Source: Roseivivax sediminis
Lineage (GTDB): Bacteria > Pseudomonadota > Alphaproteobacteria > Rhodobacterales > Rhodobacteraceae
Length of the DNA: 64,000 nt
Direction: 5' to 3'
Assembly: GCF_900112685.1 (NCBI RefSeq)
Contig: NZ_FOMS01000004.1
Coordinates: 139,025 to 203,024 of the forward strand
Position 1 is the stretch's first letter, and each line of letters begins with the position of its first letter. The notes under the pieces are model-generated. The model was not told where the DNA came from, made no database searches, and saw only the letters and a program-made list of their open reading frames with translations. The position numbers were made by a program, and so were the translations under genes. Positions 26,869 through 36,849 of the stretch are shown here, piece after piece.

Positions 26869-28443
26869 TCAGGATTTCTGGAACATGGCGAGCATGCGCC
26901 GTGTCACGAGGAAGCCGCCGAAGATGTTGATCGCGGCCATGAAGACCGACAGCGCGGCCAGGAGGATGACCAGGAAGGACCCGGACCCGATCTGCATCAG
27001 CGCCCCGAGGATGATGATCGACGAGATCGCGTTGGTCACCGCCATCAGCGGGGTGTGCAGGCTGTGCGCGACGTTCCAGATCACCTGGAAGCCGACGAAG
27101 ACGGCGAGCACGAAGACGATGAAGTGCTGCAGGAAGGACGGCGGCGCCACCAGACCGACGGCGAGCATCGCGATGCCGCCCACGCCAAGCAGCGTGACCT
27201 GGCTGCGGGTCTGCGCCTTGAAGGCGGCCATTTCCTCGGCACGCTTTTCCTCTGGCGTCTTTTCCTTTTCCTTCGGCTTGGGCTTCTGCGCCGCGATCGC
27301 CTGGGTCTTCGGCGCCGGCGGCGGGAAGGTCACCTCGCCCTTGTGGGCGATGGTAGCGCCGCGGATGACGTCGTCTTCCATGTCGTGATTGACGGCGCCG
27401 TCCTTTTCGGGCGTCAGGTCCGTCATCAGGTGGCGCACGTTCGTCGCGTAGAGCGTCGAGGACTGCGTCGCCATGCGGCTGGGGAAGTCGGTGTAACCTA
27501 TGATGACAACGCCGTTGTCGGTCACGACGCGCTCGTCCTTGACCGTCATCTTGCAGTTGCCGCCGCGCTCGGCGGCGAGGTCGACGATGACCGAACCGGG
27601 CTTCATGGCCTTCACCATGTCCTCGGTCCACAGCTCGGGCGCCTCGCGGTTGGGGATCAGCGCCGTGGTGATGACGATGTCCATGTCCGGTGCGAGCTCA
27701 CGGAACTTGGCGAGCTGCGCCTCCTGGAATTCCGGCGAGGACGGCTTGGCGTAGCCACCCGATTCGGAGCCGTCGGCCTGTTCTTCCTCGAAATCGAGGT
27801 AGACGAACTCGGCGCCCATCGACTCGACCTGCTCGGCCACTTCCGGGCGCACGTCGAAGGCGTAGGTGATCGCGCCGAGCGACGTGGACGTGCCGATCGC
27901 CGCAAGGCCGGCGACGCCGGCGCCGACGACCAGAACCTTGGCCGGGGGCACCTTGCCCGCCGCCGTCACCTGGCCGGTGAAGAAGCGGCCGAAATTGTTG
28001 CCCGCCTCGATCACCGCGCGGTAGCCGGCGATGTTGGCCATGGACGACAGCGCGTCCATCTTCTGCGCCCGGCTGATGCGCGGGATCATGTCCATCGCGA
28101 TGACCGACGCGCCCTTGGAGGCGGCGAGCTTCATCAACTCTTCGTTCGATCCCGGGTAGAAATGCGAGATCAGCGTCTTGGTCTCGTCGAGCCGGTTCAC
28201 TTGCTCTTCCGAGGGCGGGCGGACCATGGCGATGATCTCGGCCTCGGACCAGAGCGCGTCCGGCCCGTCGACGACCGTCACCCCCGCGTCGCGGTAGGCG
28301 TCGTCGAGAAAGCCGGCCTTCTCCCCTGCCCCGGCCTCGATCAGACAGTCGTGGCCGAGCTTCTGAAGCATCTTGGCCGAGTCCGGGGTCATCGCGACCC
28401 TGTTCTCGCCCGGGGCGGTTTCCTTTGGCGTGCCTATCTTCAC
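26869..28443 (-). CDS. pntA: NAD(P) transhydrogenase subunit alpha
   Basis: PntA carries the NAD(H)-binding domain and, in this long form, the C-terminal membrane segment. The 524-residue product begins [20 protein letters not shown] and includes the RQD-loop-type helix region and the Rossmann motif [19 protein letters not shown] charged linker ([18 protein letters not shown]) precedes four membrane helices at the end. The start is GTG at 28443 with GAGAGGG upstream. The upstream continuation of the frame to 28581 lacks homology. pntA and pntB form a two-gene operon. Confidence 0.96.
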   Translation of the reverse strand: MKIGTPKETAPGENRVAMTPDSAKMLQKLGHDCLIEAGAGEKAGFLDDAYRDAGVTVVDGPDALWSEAEIIAMVRPPSEEQVNRLDETKTLISHFYPGSNEELMKLAASKGASVIAMDMIPRISRAQKMDALSSMANIAGYRAVIEAGNNFGRFFTGQVTAAGKVPPAKVLVVGAGVAGLAAIGTSTSLGAITYAFDVRPEVAEQVESMGAEFVYLDFEEEQADGSESGGYAKPSSPEFQEAQLAKFRELAPDMDIVITTALIPNREAPELWTEDMVKAMKPGSVIVDLAAERGGNCKMTVKDERVVTDNGVVIIGYTDFPSRMATQSSTLYATNVRHLMTDLTPEKDGAVNHDMEDDVIRGATIAHKGEVTFPPPAPKTQAIAAQKPKPKEKEKTPEEKRAEEMAAFKAQTRSQVTLLGVGGIAMLAVGLVAPPSFLQHFIVFVLAVFVGFQVIWNVAHSLHTPLMAVTNAISSIIILGALMQIGSGSFLVILLAALSVFMAAINIFGGFLVTRRMLAMFQKS

Positions 28444-28647
28444 AGGTGGTCCCTCTCCGTTTCCCGATCCGGGGCCCATGGCCCTCGGCTGGTTATCCCG
28501 TTGCGGGCTTAGAGCATAGACACCGCCCGGGTGAAAGCCATCCATTCGTTTGTTGCGCGCAAGTGTCGAGCGCGGCAACAAACGAAGCTGTTTTACCCAG
28601 CGGAAGAGCGCGGGACACGGCGTTCCTGCGACCGAGCGCCGCAGAAC

Positions 28648-31600
28648 TCAGCTCGCTGCCGGGCGCGTCCTGCGACCGAGCGCGAGCCACATGGCCGCGG
28701 CGAGGTAGGCCAGAAGCGACAGCGCCGCGACCCCGCCGGCAAAGAGCGCGAAGGCCGCCGGCAGCGTCTCTGCCCCCGGCAAGACGCCGGAGAGGGGCGC
28801 CGGCAGCGCGCCGGTCACCCCCGCCCAAACGAGCGTGACGCCGAGCCACACGACGACGAGCGCGAGGCCGCCAGCGTAGGCGATCCGCGCCGGCCGCAGG
28901 CGGTGGCGCAGGCCGCGTCCGAAAGCGGCACGGGCGCGAGCGAAATCCTCCCCCACCGCAAGAAGGGCGGGCACCACCAGCAGCACCAGCACCATCCCGA
29001 AGCCGAGCCCGTAGCACAGGGTGATGACCGTGGGCTTGAGGAACTGCGCCTGGCTGGAGCTTTCGTAAAGCAGCGGGCCGAGGCCGAGGACGGTGGTCAG
29101 CGTGGTCAGCAGGACGGGGCGCAGGCGGTCGGCGGCGCCGTCGATGATCGCCGGGACGATGCCTCGGTCGCTTGCGTAATCGTCGATCGTGGTCACCAGA
29201 ACGATGGAATCGTTGATAATGATTCCGGTCATGCCCAGGAGGCCGACGACCGTGAACATGGATGTCGGCACGTCCCACACGTTATGGCCCCAGATCGTGC
29301 CCACGAGGCCGAAGGGGATGATCGCCATGACCACCAGCGGCCGCGTCCAGCTTGCGAAGACCCAGGCGAGGATGAGGTAGATCCCGAGCAGCACCAGCAC
29401 GAGCCCGGTTGCGGCATCGGACAGGAACTCGTCCTCGTCCTCCGAGAGGCCCGACAGCGTGTAGTCCACCTGCCGTTCGGAGGCGATGCGCGGCAGGATC
29501 TCCTCTTGCAGTGCCTCGATGACGTTGGCGGCGCTCTGGGGGTCGTCCTCGGCGATGTCGCCGGTGACGGAGATGAGCCGCACGCCGTTCTCGCGCCGGA
29601 CGGTCGAGAACCCGGTGCGCCGGTCGACCTGCACGATGTCGGCGAGCGCGACATATCCGCCTTCGGGCAGGCGGAGCTGCGTGCGTTCGAGGAAATCGGC
29701 GGTCAGCTCGTCCTCGGGCAGTTCCACCCGGATCTCGGCGGAGCGCGGGCCGAGCGGATAGGTCGCCGCCTCGATCCCGCCGAGCCGGGCGCGCAGGGTC
29801 CGCCCCAGGCTGTCGATGTCGAATCCGAGCGCGGCGCCCTGCGGGGTCAATTCCAGGATCAGCTCCTCCTGGTCGTAGGGCAGATCGTCCTCGACAGCGG
29901 AGACCTCGGGGAAGCGGGCGAGCGCCTCTTTGAGGTCCTCGGACGCGGCCTTGAGGATGCCGGCCTCCGCGCCCGAGAACTGAACGTCCAGCGCGTCGCC
30001 CCCGGGTCCGGAGCGCCAGCCGCGGAAGCTGACGGTCTCGGCGAGCGGGTGGTTCTGCACTTCTTCCTGCAGGTCGGCGACGAAGGCGAAAGAGGAATAG
30101 GGCCGGAAATCCGGTTCGATCAGCTCGATCGAGATGGCGCCGAGAAGGTCGGGATCCTTGCTTTCTGTGCCCGACAGGCCGCGCCCGGTATTGCCGCCGA
30201 TCTCGGTCATCACGAAGGCGACGGGATTGCGCCCGTGCTCGGCCTCGTAGGCCGCGCCGACAGCGGCGGTGGCGCGCTGCATCTCGCGCATCATCGCGAG
30301 GCTGTCCTCGCGCGTGGCGCCAGGCGCCATGGCGAAGTTGCCCGAGATGGAAGGCTGTTCCGGCGCGTTGAAAAAGCGCCACGGCACGTCGCCACGGATC
30401 ATCAGCGCGGCCTGTGAGGCCAGAAGCGCCACCGCTCCGGCGAGGACCACGTAACGCCCGGCGATCACGCCCGCCACAAGCGGGCGGAAGAGCCGTTCTC
30501 GCACCCAGAGAAAGCCGCGGTTCACCACCCGCGAGGGCAGATCGTACCAGTGATCCTTGCCCGAATGCCGGAGCGCGTGCGCCATGTGGTTGGGCAGGAT
30601 CAGGAAACACTCGACCAGCGAGGCGATCAGCACCACGATCACGGTGAAGGGGATGTCCTTGATCATCTCGCCGAAGCGCCCGCCGATTGCGGTCAGGCCG
30701 AAGAAGGCGATGATCGTCGTCAGTGTGGCGCAAAAGACCGGCATGGCCATGCGCGCGGCGGCGCGTTCGGCGGCCTCGGCCGGCGGCAGGCCGCGCCGGG
30801 CGAGCGCGTCGGAATGTTCCCCCACCACGATGGCGTCGTCGACGACGATGCCGAGCGTGATGATCAGCGCGAAGATGGAGATCATGTTGAAGGTGATGCC
30901 GCTCGCGTACATCAGCGCGACGGCGGCGAACATCGCTGTGGGGATGCCGGCGGCCACCCAGAACGCCACGCGGGCGTTGAGGAAGAGAAACAGCAGCGCC
31001 ACGACCAGACCGAGCCCCATGAGCCCGTTGTCGATCAGGATGTCGAGCCGCTGGGAGATCTCGTCGGCGCGGGTGCGGATCAGCTCGATCCTCGTGCCGG
31101 CGGGCAACTCGGCGCTCATCTCGGCGGCGATCTCCTCCACCCGGCGCTGGATGGCGATGGCGTCGCCGCGGGCGGAGCGGTCGACGCGGATGGAAATGGC
31201 CGAATTCTCGCCCACGAAATAGCTGCGCGCGCGGTCGACGCCTTCGACCCTGACATTCGCCACATCCCCCACGGTCAGGCTCGTGCCATTGGGGTTGGAG
31301 CGCAGGGCGATGGCGGCGATCTGGTCGGCGGCGCGCTTTTCCACCCCGGTGCGCACGCGGGCATTGGCGCCGGTGACCTCCCCGGCGGGGTCGGCGTCGA
31401 CCTCCGCCGCGATGGCGGCGGCGATCTCCTCCAGCGTGACGTCGTAGGCCAGAAGGTTGGCCGACGGCACCTCGATCACCGTGCGCGGCGCGGAAATACC
31501 GCGGATCGTGGTGGAGGTGATGCCTTCCTCGAACATCCGCTGCACGAAGGCGTCGGCGATGCCGGCAAGCTGCTGCGGATCGAGCGGACCGGAGACGACG

Positions 31601-32043
31601 ACGTCGGTCACCCGGTCGAACCAGTTGTTGCGCGTGACCTCGGGGTCCTCGGCCTCTTCCGGCAGTTCGGTGACGGAATCGACCGCCTGCTGGATGTCGT
31701 TGGCGGCGCGGGCCATGTCCCAGCCCGGCTCGAATTCCACCTCCAGGCGGGCTCGGCCCTCCTGGCTCTCGGCCTCTGTTCCCTCCACGCCTTCGACGGC
31801 AAGGAGCGCGGGTTCGAGAAGCTGGACGATGCCGGCGTCGATATCCTCCGCGCCCGCACCCTCCCAGCGCACGTCGACGTCGATCTCGTCGATGACGACG
31901 TCGGGGAAGAATTGCGCGCGCATGTTGGGGATCGCCAGTGCGCCGGCGGCCAGCATCAGGACCAGCAGGAGGTTGGCGATGGTGCGGTGGCGGGTGAAGT
32001 AGCTGAAGAGTCCGTGGGCCCTGTCCGGGGTCGGCCGCGCCAT
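28648..32043 (-). CDS. RND family efflux transporter permease
   Basis: The 1131-residue inner-membrane pump has the RND layout: TM1, a large periplasmic loop, TM2-7, a second loop and TM8-12. Motifs include RAQFFPDVVIDEIDVDV after TM1, the TM4 aspartates in GIVVDDAIVVGEHSDALA, and the second-half counterpart MTGIIINDSIVLVTTIDDYA. It would use the proton gradient to export substrates to an outer-membrane channel not found here. It is longer than typical AcrB because of a C-terminal hydrophobic extension of about 90 residues. It lies 3 bp downstream of the adaptor gene. Confidence 0.93.
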   Translation of the reverse strand: MARPTPDRAHGLFSYFTRHRTIANLLLVLMLAAGALAIPNMRAQFFPDVVIDEIDVDVRWEGAGAEDIDAGIVQLLEPALLAVEGVEGTEAESQEGRARLEVEFEPGWDMARAANDIQQAVDSVTELPEEAEDPEVTRNNWFDRVTDVVVSGPLDPQQLAGIADAFVQRMFEEGITSTTIRGISAPRTVIEVPSANLLAYDVTLEEIAAAIAAEVDADPAGEVTGANARVRTGVEKRAADQIAAIALRSNPNGTSLTVGDVANVRVEGVDRARSYFVGENSAISIRVDRSARGDAIAIQRRVEEIAAEMSAELPAGTRIELIRTRADEISQRLDILIDNGLMGLGLVVALLFLFLNARVAFWVAAGIPTAMFAAVALMYASGITFNMISIFALIITLGIVVDDAIVVGEHSDALARRGLPPAEAAERAAARMAMPVFCATLTTIIAFFGLTAIGGRFGEMIKDIPFTVIVVLIASLVECFLILPNHMAHALRHSGKDHWYDLPSRVVNRGFLWVRERLFRPLVAGVIAGRYVVLAGAVALLASQAALMIRGDVPWRFFNAPEQPSISGNFAMAPGATREDSLAMMREMQRATAAVGAAYEAEHGRNPVAFVMTEIGGNTGRGLSGTESKDPDLLGAISIELIEPDFRPYSSFAFVADLQEEVQNHPLAETVSFRGWRSGPGGDALDVQFSGAEAGILKAASEDLKEALARFPEVSAVEDDLPYDQEELILELTPQGAALGFDIDSLGRTLRARLGGIEAATYPLGPRSAEIRVELPEDELTADFLERTQLRLPEGGYVALADIVQVDRRTGFSTVRRENGVRLISVTGDIAEDDPQSAANVIEALQEEILPRIASERQVDYTLSGLSEDEDEFLSDAATGLVLVLLGIYLILAWVFASWTRPLVVMAIIPFGLVGTIWGHNVWDVPTSMFTVVGLLGMTGIIINDSIVLVTTIDDYASDRGIVPAIIDGAADRLRPVLLTTLTTVLGLGPLLYESSSQAQFLKPTVITLCYGLGFGMVLVLLVVPALLAVGEDFARARAAFGRGLRHRLRPARIAYAGGLALVVVWLGVTLVWAGVTGALPAPLSGVLPGAETLPAAFALFAGGVAALSLLAYLAAAMWLALGRRTRPAAS

Positions 32044-32046
32044 GCC

Positions 32047-33516
32047 CTAGCCCCCGATCCGCGATTCGATGCGCTCGACCACGGAAGCCGGGACGCGCTG
32101 ACCGGAAAGCTGCGCGAGGATGCGTTCCTTGGCGGCGTCGGGCATCGCCGCACTGCCCTCCACGTAGGCGACGAGGCGCTGGCGGCGTTCGTCGCTGAGT
32201 TCCATGAGCGCGTCGGCGGTTTCTTCCTCGTCCGGCAGGTCCACCCCGAGCGTGCGGACCTTTATGCCGGGACCGAGGAGCGGCGTGCGCTGCGCCACCA
32301 CGAGACGGCCGTCCACCGGGCCGGCGTCGACGAGGATGTCGTCGCCCTGCCGGCGCTGCAGGGTCACCGGCACGACCTCCAGCCGATCTTCGGCGCCGAC
32401 GACGAGCACGGTGCCGGCGGCGTCGAGCGCGGTGGCCGGCAGGCGGGCGAGGTTCTCCATTGGCGCTTCCTCGACCTCCACGGTCACGAAGTCGCCGGGG
32501 CGGAAACCGGGGGCGCGGTCCAGCCGGGCGAAGATGATGCGCCCGGTCTCGCCCTCCGCCACCGATCCGGCGGAACGTTCGATACGGCCCGAGGCGACGA
32601 TATCGGTGCCATGCACGTCGAGCCGCACGGTCACGTCCTGGTGCCCGAGTTCCCCGTCCGGGCCGAGCAGCCGGATGTAGCCCTGGGTGGAGACGCGGAA
32701 GGCAACCTCGAGCGCGTCGGGGTCGATCAGTCGGGCGATCTGTTCGCTTTCGGACACCAGCCGGCCCTCGACCACGCTGACCTCGGACAGGGTGCCGGTG
32801 AAGCCGGCGCGAATCTCGGTATCGGTCAGCGCGCGCTCGGCCTCCGCGATGGCGAGGCGGGCGCGGCGGATGGCGGTCTCGGTCGCGTTGAGCCGCGCCT
32901 CGGCCTCGGCCACGGCCTGCCGGCGCTGGATCACCGCGCCGCGCCCCGTGGAAAGCTGCAGTTCGGCCTCCTCCACCGCCGCGGCGGAGCCGACGCCGCG
33001 GTCAGCGAGGTCGCGCTGACGGGCGAGCGCGCGCTCGTAGAGCGCGGTCTGCCCCTCGGCGGCAGCGAGGTTCTCCTGCGCCAGTTCCACGGCGCGGGCG
33101 GCGTCGGTTTCCTCGGCCTCGGCGTCCTGCAGGTCGGCCTCGGCGCGGTCGAGCGCGGCCTCGGCGTCGGCGGGGTCGATCCGGGCGAGAAGCTGGCCCT
33201 GCGAGACGCGCCCGCCCTCGTCCATCTCTTCGGCCAGTTCGACGATGCGGCCCGAGGCACCGGCGCGGATCTCCAGCTCGCGTCGGGAGCGGACCTCGCC
33301 ATAGGCGGTAAGGATCGGGCGCAGGGTCTCGGCCTCGGCCGCCACCACGTTGACGGAGAACACCCGCTCCTCGCGCTGGGGCATCCGCGGTTCCTCGGAG
33401 AGGCGGGCGGTCACGGCGCCTTGCACCAGCGCCGCGGCATAGACCAGAAGGCCCAGCGTCATCGCCGTCAGGAACAGGCCCAGAAGGCTTCGGCGCAGAA
33501 ATCGCATCGTCGTCAC
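32047..33516 (-). CDS. RND efflux periplasmic adaptor (membrane fusion protein)
   Basis: The 489-residue product has one N-terminal membrane segment (LLGLFLTAMTLGLLVYAAAL), a biotinyl-lipoyl-like domain, a long Glu/Ala-rich coiled-coil hairpin (about 110-240) and beta-barrel and membrane-proximal domains. It links the RND pump to an outer-membrane channel. The start may be GTG at 33516 (used) or the ATG nine bases on. An unusual acidic C-terminal tail (about 60 residues, EEETADALMELSDERR onward) extends beyond the usual end. No outer-membrane channel or regulator is adjacent. Confidence 0.92.
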   Translation of the reverse strand: MTTMRFLRRSLLGLFLTAMTLGLLVYAAALVQGAVTARLSEEPRMPQREERVFSVNVVAAEAETLRPILTAYGEVRSRRELEIRAGASGRIVELAEEMDEGGRVSQGQLLARIDPADAEAALDRAEADLQDAEAEETDAARAVELAQENLAAAEGQTALYERALARQRDLADRGVGSAAAVEEAELQLSTGRGAVIQRRQAVAEAEARLNATETAIRRARLAIAEAERALTDTEIRAGFTGTLSEVSVVEGRLVSESEQIARLIDPDALEVAFRVSTQGYIRLLGPDGELGHQDVTVRLDVHGTDIVASGRIERSAGSVAEGETGRIIFARLDRAPGFRPGDFVTVEVEEAPMENLARLPATALDAAGTVLVVGAEDRLEVVPVTLQRRQGDDILVDAGPVDGRLVVAQRTPLLGPGIKVRTLGVDLPDEEETADALMELSDERRQRLVAYVEGSAAMPDAAKERILAQLSGQRVPASVVERIESRIGG

Positions 33517-33639
33517 GGTCCCTCGGGGCGCGGCGGGCGGGCCGTCGGGGCCACGTCGCGACGCGCTGATAATAGGTACAAGTGTTGCGCCGCATGGGCC
33601 GGCCCAGACGCGCTCACGACCCTTTTACGGGCGCGGCGG

Positions 33640-34173
33640 TCATTTCCGCCGCTGATGTTCCGATAATCTTGGGAAAATTTCCACGAAATTGCACGGACGG
33701 TGCCGGTAATCGAGCTGCGGCGCGAGGATCTCGTCCCAGGCGTCGCGGCAGGCCGAGGGCGAGCCCGGCAGCGCGAAGAGGTAGGTGCCCTCCGCCACGC
33801 CGGCGGTTGCGCGGGACTGCACGGCGGACGTGCCGATCTTGTTCATCGACACGATGGTGAAGACCGTGCCGAAGGCGTCGATCTCCTTTTCGTAGACGTC
33901 GCGGTGCGCCTCCACGGTCACGTCACGTCCCGTAAGGCCCGTGCCCCCGGTTGAGATCGCCACGTCGATGTCCGGGTTGGCGCACCACTCGCGCAATTTT
34001 GCGGCGATGGCGGCCCGCTCGTCGCGGACGATGGCGCGCGCGGCCAGGGTGTGGCCGGCGCCCTCCAACCGCTCGACCAGCGTGTTGCCGGAGCGGTCGT
34101 CCTCGGGCGTGCGGGTGTCCGACACGGTCAGCACGGCGATGCGGACAGGCAGAAAGTCGCGGGCGGCGCTCAT
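33640..34173 (-). CDS. moaB: molybdenum cofactor biosynthesis protein MoaB/MogA family
   Basis: The 177-residue product matches MoaB: IAVLTVSDTRTPEDDRSGNT, the pterin-binding DVAISTGGTGLTGRDVT, and LFALPGSPSACRDAWDEILAP. It is thought to adenylylate molybdopterin before Mo insertion. The start is ATG at 34173, overlapping the uracil-DNA glycosylase stop by 4 nt (ATGA). The C-terminal segment HRPCNFVEIFPRLSEH is typical of alphaproteobacterial forms. Confidence 0.93.
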   Translation of the reverse strand: MSAARDFLPVRIAVLTVSDTRTPEDDRSGNTLVERLEGAGHTLAARAIVRDERAAIAAKLREWCANPDIDVAISTGGTGLTGRDVTVEAHRDVYEKEIDAFGTVFTIVSMNKIGTSAVQSRATAGVAEGTYLFALPGSPSACRDAWDEILAPQLDYRHRPCNFVEIFPRLSEHQRRK

Positions 34174-34955
34174 GGGCTGGTCCTTTCGGAACTGGCGGTG
34201 AGCCGCGCGGAGAGGTCGAGCAAGTCGGCCCAGGCCTCGCGCTTGGCCGCCGGGTTGCGCAGAAGGTAGGCGGGGTGGAGCATCGGCAGCGCCGGGCGGC
34301 CGAGCGCCTCGGTCCAGCGGCCGCGCAGGCGGGTGATGCCGCGCTTGCCGAGCACCGCGCCGGCCGAGACGTTGCCCATGATCACCAGAAGGTCGGGATC
34401 GGCGAGCGCGACGTGGCGTCTGAGGAACGGCAGCATCATCGCCACCTCGTCGGCGCGCGGGTCGCGGTTCTGCGGCGGCCGCCAGGGCAGCACGTTGGTG
34501 ATGTAGACGCCGGCATCGCCGGTGTCGGTGCGCGCCAGCCCGATGGCGGCGAGCATCCGGTCGAGGAGCCGGCCGGCGCGGCCGACGAAGGGTTTGCCGG
34601 CGAGATCCTCCTCGCGTCCCGGCGCCTCGCCGACGATCATCACCCGGGCCGAGGGGGCGCCGTCGCAGAAGACGAGGCTGCGGGCGCCGCGGCGCAGGTC
34701 GCAATGGGGATAGGCGTCGATGGCAGCGCGCAGGGCGCCCAGGTCGCGCGCGCCGGCGGCGGCGCGCTCGGCCTCGGCGACGGGGTCTTCCCCGGCGGCG
34801 GGCGCCGGGGCCGGAGCGCTCGGGGCGGCCTCTTTCGGCTGGGCAGCGGCGGCGAAACGGTCGACGGGCGCGTCCGAGATCGTCTCGGTCACGCCCATGT
34901 CGAGCTGCCATTCCAGCGCCGCGCGGGCGGCGTGCCAATCGAGTGCCGAATCCAT
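34170..34955 (-). CDS. uracil-DNA glycosylase (family 4/5-like)
   Basis: The 261-residue product has UDG motifs [20 protein letters not shown] followed by [10 protein letters not shown] (motif A) and [18 protein letters not shown] (motif B). It removes uracil from DNA in base-excision repair. Only two cysteines precede the core (HCDL, FCDG) and none follow, so the four-Cys iron-sulfur site of thermophilic family 4 enzymes is absent. An Ala/Pro-rich linker (about 48-70) precedes the catalytic domain. I chose the ATG at 34955; an in-frame start nine codons earlier is possible. It overlaps moaB by 4 nt. Confidence 0.87.
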   Translation of the reverse strand: MDSALDWHAARAALEWQLDMGVTETISDAPVDRFAAAAQPKEAAPSAPAPAPAAGEDPVAEAERAAAGARDLGALRAAIDAYPHCDLRRGARSLVFCDGAPSARVMIVGEAPGREEDLAGKPFVGRAGRLLDRMLAAIGLARTDTGDAGVYITNVLPWRPPQNRDPRADEVAMMLPFLRRHVALADPDLLVIMGNVSAGAVLGKRGITRLRGRWTEALGRPALPMLHPAYLLRNPAAKREAWADLLDLSARLTASSERTSP

Positions 34956-35274
34956 GGCCGCGAGCATAGCCGCGCGGGCCACGGGGGAAAGGGGCGCCGG
35001 GCGCGCGGCGGACCGGGGGCTGGCGCTGCAACGCCCGAGGTCTGCGCTTTATCCCGGCCACACACCTCAGCAATCCGAACGGCGCGCGCGGGTCACATCG
35101 CGCCAGACCGTCGGGCCGGTCCGGCGCGCGCCCGGCACCTTCGGTACTCTTCGGGCGATCGCCGCTTTGTCCGGGCGTTTTTCGGGGACGGCGAGACGCA
35201 CCTTCCCCTACCCTTGCCGGTGCCGCGCCCCGCAGCTACAACGCCCGCGACCAAGAGGCCGGAGCCAAAGCCCG

Positions 35275-36225
35275 ATGCGTTTCGATCACCGCCACCTGCT
35301 GGGCATCGAGGCCCTGCGCCCCGACGAGATCGTCACGCTGCTCGACCTCGCGGACCGTTACGTCGCGCTCGGCCGGCAGCAGGAAAAGCACGCCAGCCTG
35401 CTGACGGGCCGCACCCAGATCAACATGTTCTTCGAGACCTCGACCCGCACCCAGGCCAGCTTCGAGCTCGCCGGCAAGCGCATGGGCGCGGACGTGATGT
35501 CGATGGCGATGCAGGCGTCCTCGATCAAGAAGGGCGAGACGCTGATCGACACCGCGCTGACGCTGAACGCGATGCATCCCGACCTCCTGATCGTGCGTCA
35601 CCCGCATTCCGGCGCCGTCGCGCTGCTCGCGCAGAAGGTCAACTGCGCGGTGATCAACGCCGGCGACGGGCGGCACGAACACCCCACGCAGGCACTGCTC
35701 GACGCGCTGACGATCCGCCGGCGCAAGGGGCGGCTGCACCGGCTGACCGTGGCGATCTGCGGCGACATCGCGCACAGCCGCGTCGCCCGCTCCAACATCC
35801 TGCTGCTGCACAAGCTGGAGAACCGCGTCCGCCTCGTCGGACCGCCGACGCTGCTGCCCTCGGGGATCGAGGATTTCGGCGTGGAGGTCACCCACGACAT
35901 GCGCGAGGGGCTGGCCGATGCCGACGTGGTGATGATGCTGCGGCTCCAGAAGGAACGCATGGACGGCGGTTTCATCCCCTCGGAGCGCGAGTATTACCAC
36001 CGCTACGGGCTCGACGCCGAGAAGCTCGCCCATGCCAAGGAGGACGCCATCGTCATGCATCCCGGCCCGATGAACCGCGGGGTGGAGATCGACGGCACGC
36101 TGGCCGACGACATCAACCGCTCGGTGATCCAGGAGCAGGTGGAGATGGGCGTCGCGGTGCGCATGGCGGCGATGGACCTTCTCGCCCGCAACCTGCGCGC
36201 CCGGCCGACCGAGGTGATGGCATGA
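35275..36225 (+). CDS. pyrB: aspartate carbamoyltransferase catalytic chain
   Basis: PyrB joins carbamoyl phosphate and aspartate in de novo pyrimidine synthesis. The 316-residue product has the carbamoyl-phosphate loop [32 protein letters not shown], the KERMDGG region and [13 protein letters not shown] chose the ATG at 35275, because the frame open from 34720 overlaps the glycosylase gene. It is the first gene of pyrB-(tail-anchored unknown)-pDHO-plsY and overlaps the next gene by ATGA. Confidence 0.96.
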   Translation: MRFDHRHLLGIEALRPDEIVTLLDLADRYVALGRQQEKHASLLTGRTQINMFFETSTRTQASFELAGKRMGADVMSMAMQASSIKKGETLIDTALTLNAMHPDLLIVRHPHSGAVALLAQKVNCAVINAGDGRHEHPTQALLDALTIRRRKGRLHRLTVAICGDIAHSRVARSNILLLHKLENRVRLVGPPTLLPSGIEDFGVEVTHDMREGLADADVVMMLRLQKERMDGGFIPSEREYYHRYGLDAEKLAHAKEDAIVMHPGPMNRGVEIDGTLADDINRSVIQEQVEMGVAVRMAAMDLLARNLRARPTEVMA

Positions 36226-36776
36226 GCGACCTTGAGGTCCGCGCCGCGGAGACCGGGATCGTCCGGGTCTTCCACCTCGACCTGCCGGCCGACGCGGTGG
36301 AGCGTTTCACCGGCGAGGCGGGAACCGGCGAATGGCCGGTGAAATACGCCCTCGGCGCCACCGCGCTGCGCCGCGACTTCGTGGAGATCGTGGCGATCCG
36401 CGACCTCGGGGCGATGACGCTGCCGGGATATCTCGAAGAGGCCTACGACATCGCCGGCAAGGATCTCGAGGCCGACCGCGCGGAGCTCGAGGCGCTGACG
36501 GGGCACGTGCTGGTGCTGCCCTCACAGGCATTCGAGCGCACGGCCCAGACGCTGGACGTGCGTCCCCCGCTGCGCTTCGTCGGCGCCTACCGCGAACCGG
36601 GCGCCTCCGCGCCGGCGGCGCCGCTGCACAGCGCGGCCTCGGGAGGCGCGGGCACCGGCGGCAGCGCCCCGAACACGGCGCCCGGCCGCCGCTCACCGCT
36701 GTTGCAGGCGATGGCCTACGTGATCATGGCGCTCTTTGCCGCCGTCGTCGTCTACCTGCTGGTGGCCGCGCTGTGA
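36222..36776 (+). CDS. tail-anchored hypothetical protein between pyrB and pDHO
   Basis: The 184-residue product starts inside the pyrB stop (ATGA). Residues 1-120 are mixed ([39 protein letters not shown]) with no recognised catalytic motif. A Gly/Ala/Ser/Pro-rich linker then leads to a single C-terminal membrane helix ([20 protein letters not shown]), so it is probably anchored with its N-domain in the cytoplasm. Genes like it sit between pyrB and the pyrC-like gene in Rhodobacterales. It might tether ATCase to the membrane; that is speculation. Confidence 0.7.
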   Translation: MSDLEVRAAETGIVRVFHLDLPADAVERFTGEAGTGEWPVKYALGATALRRDFVEIVAIRDLGAMTLPGYLEEAYDIAGKDLEADRAELEALTGHVLVLPSQAFERTAQTLDVRPPLRFVGAYREPGASAPAAPLHSAASGGAGTGGSAPNTAPGRRSPLLQAMAYVIMALFAAVVVYLLVAAL

Positions 36777-36849
36777 ACCGGGCGGACTTACCTGCCCCGC
36801 GCGGCGCCGCGTTCTGCGCCGCCGCCGCCGATCCGGCAAGGAGCCCTGC

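Noticed and set aside
30550-33666. 1038-codon open frame on the plus strand
   Set aside because: It is antisense to the clear RND permease and adaptor genes, has no domain and reflects high GC third positions on the opposite strand.
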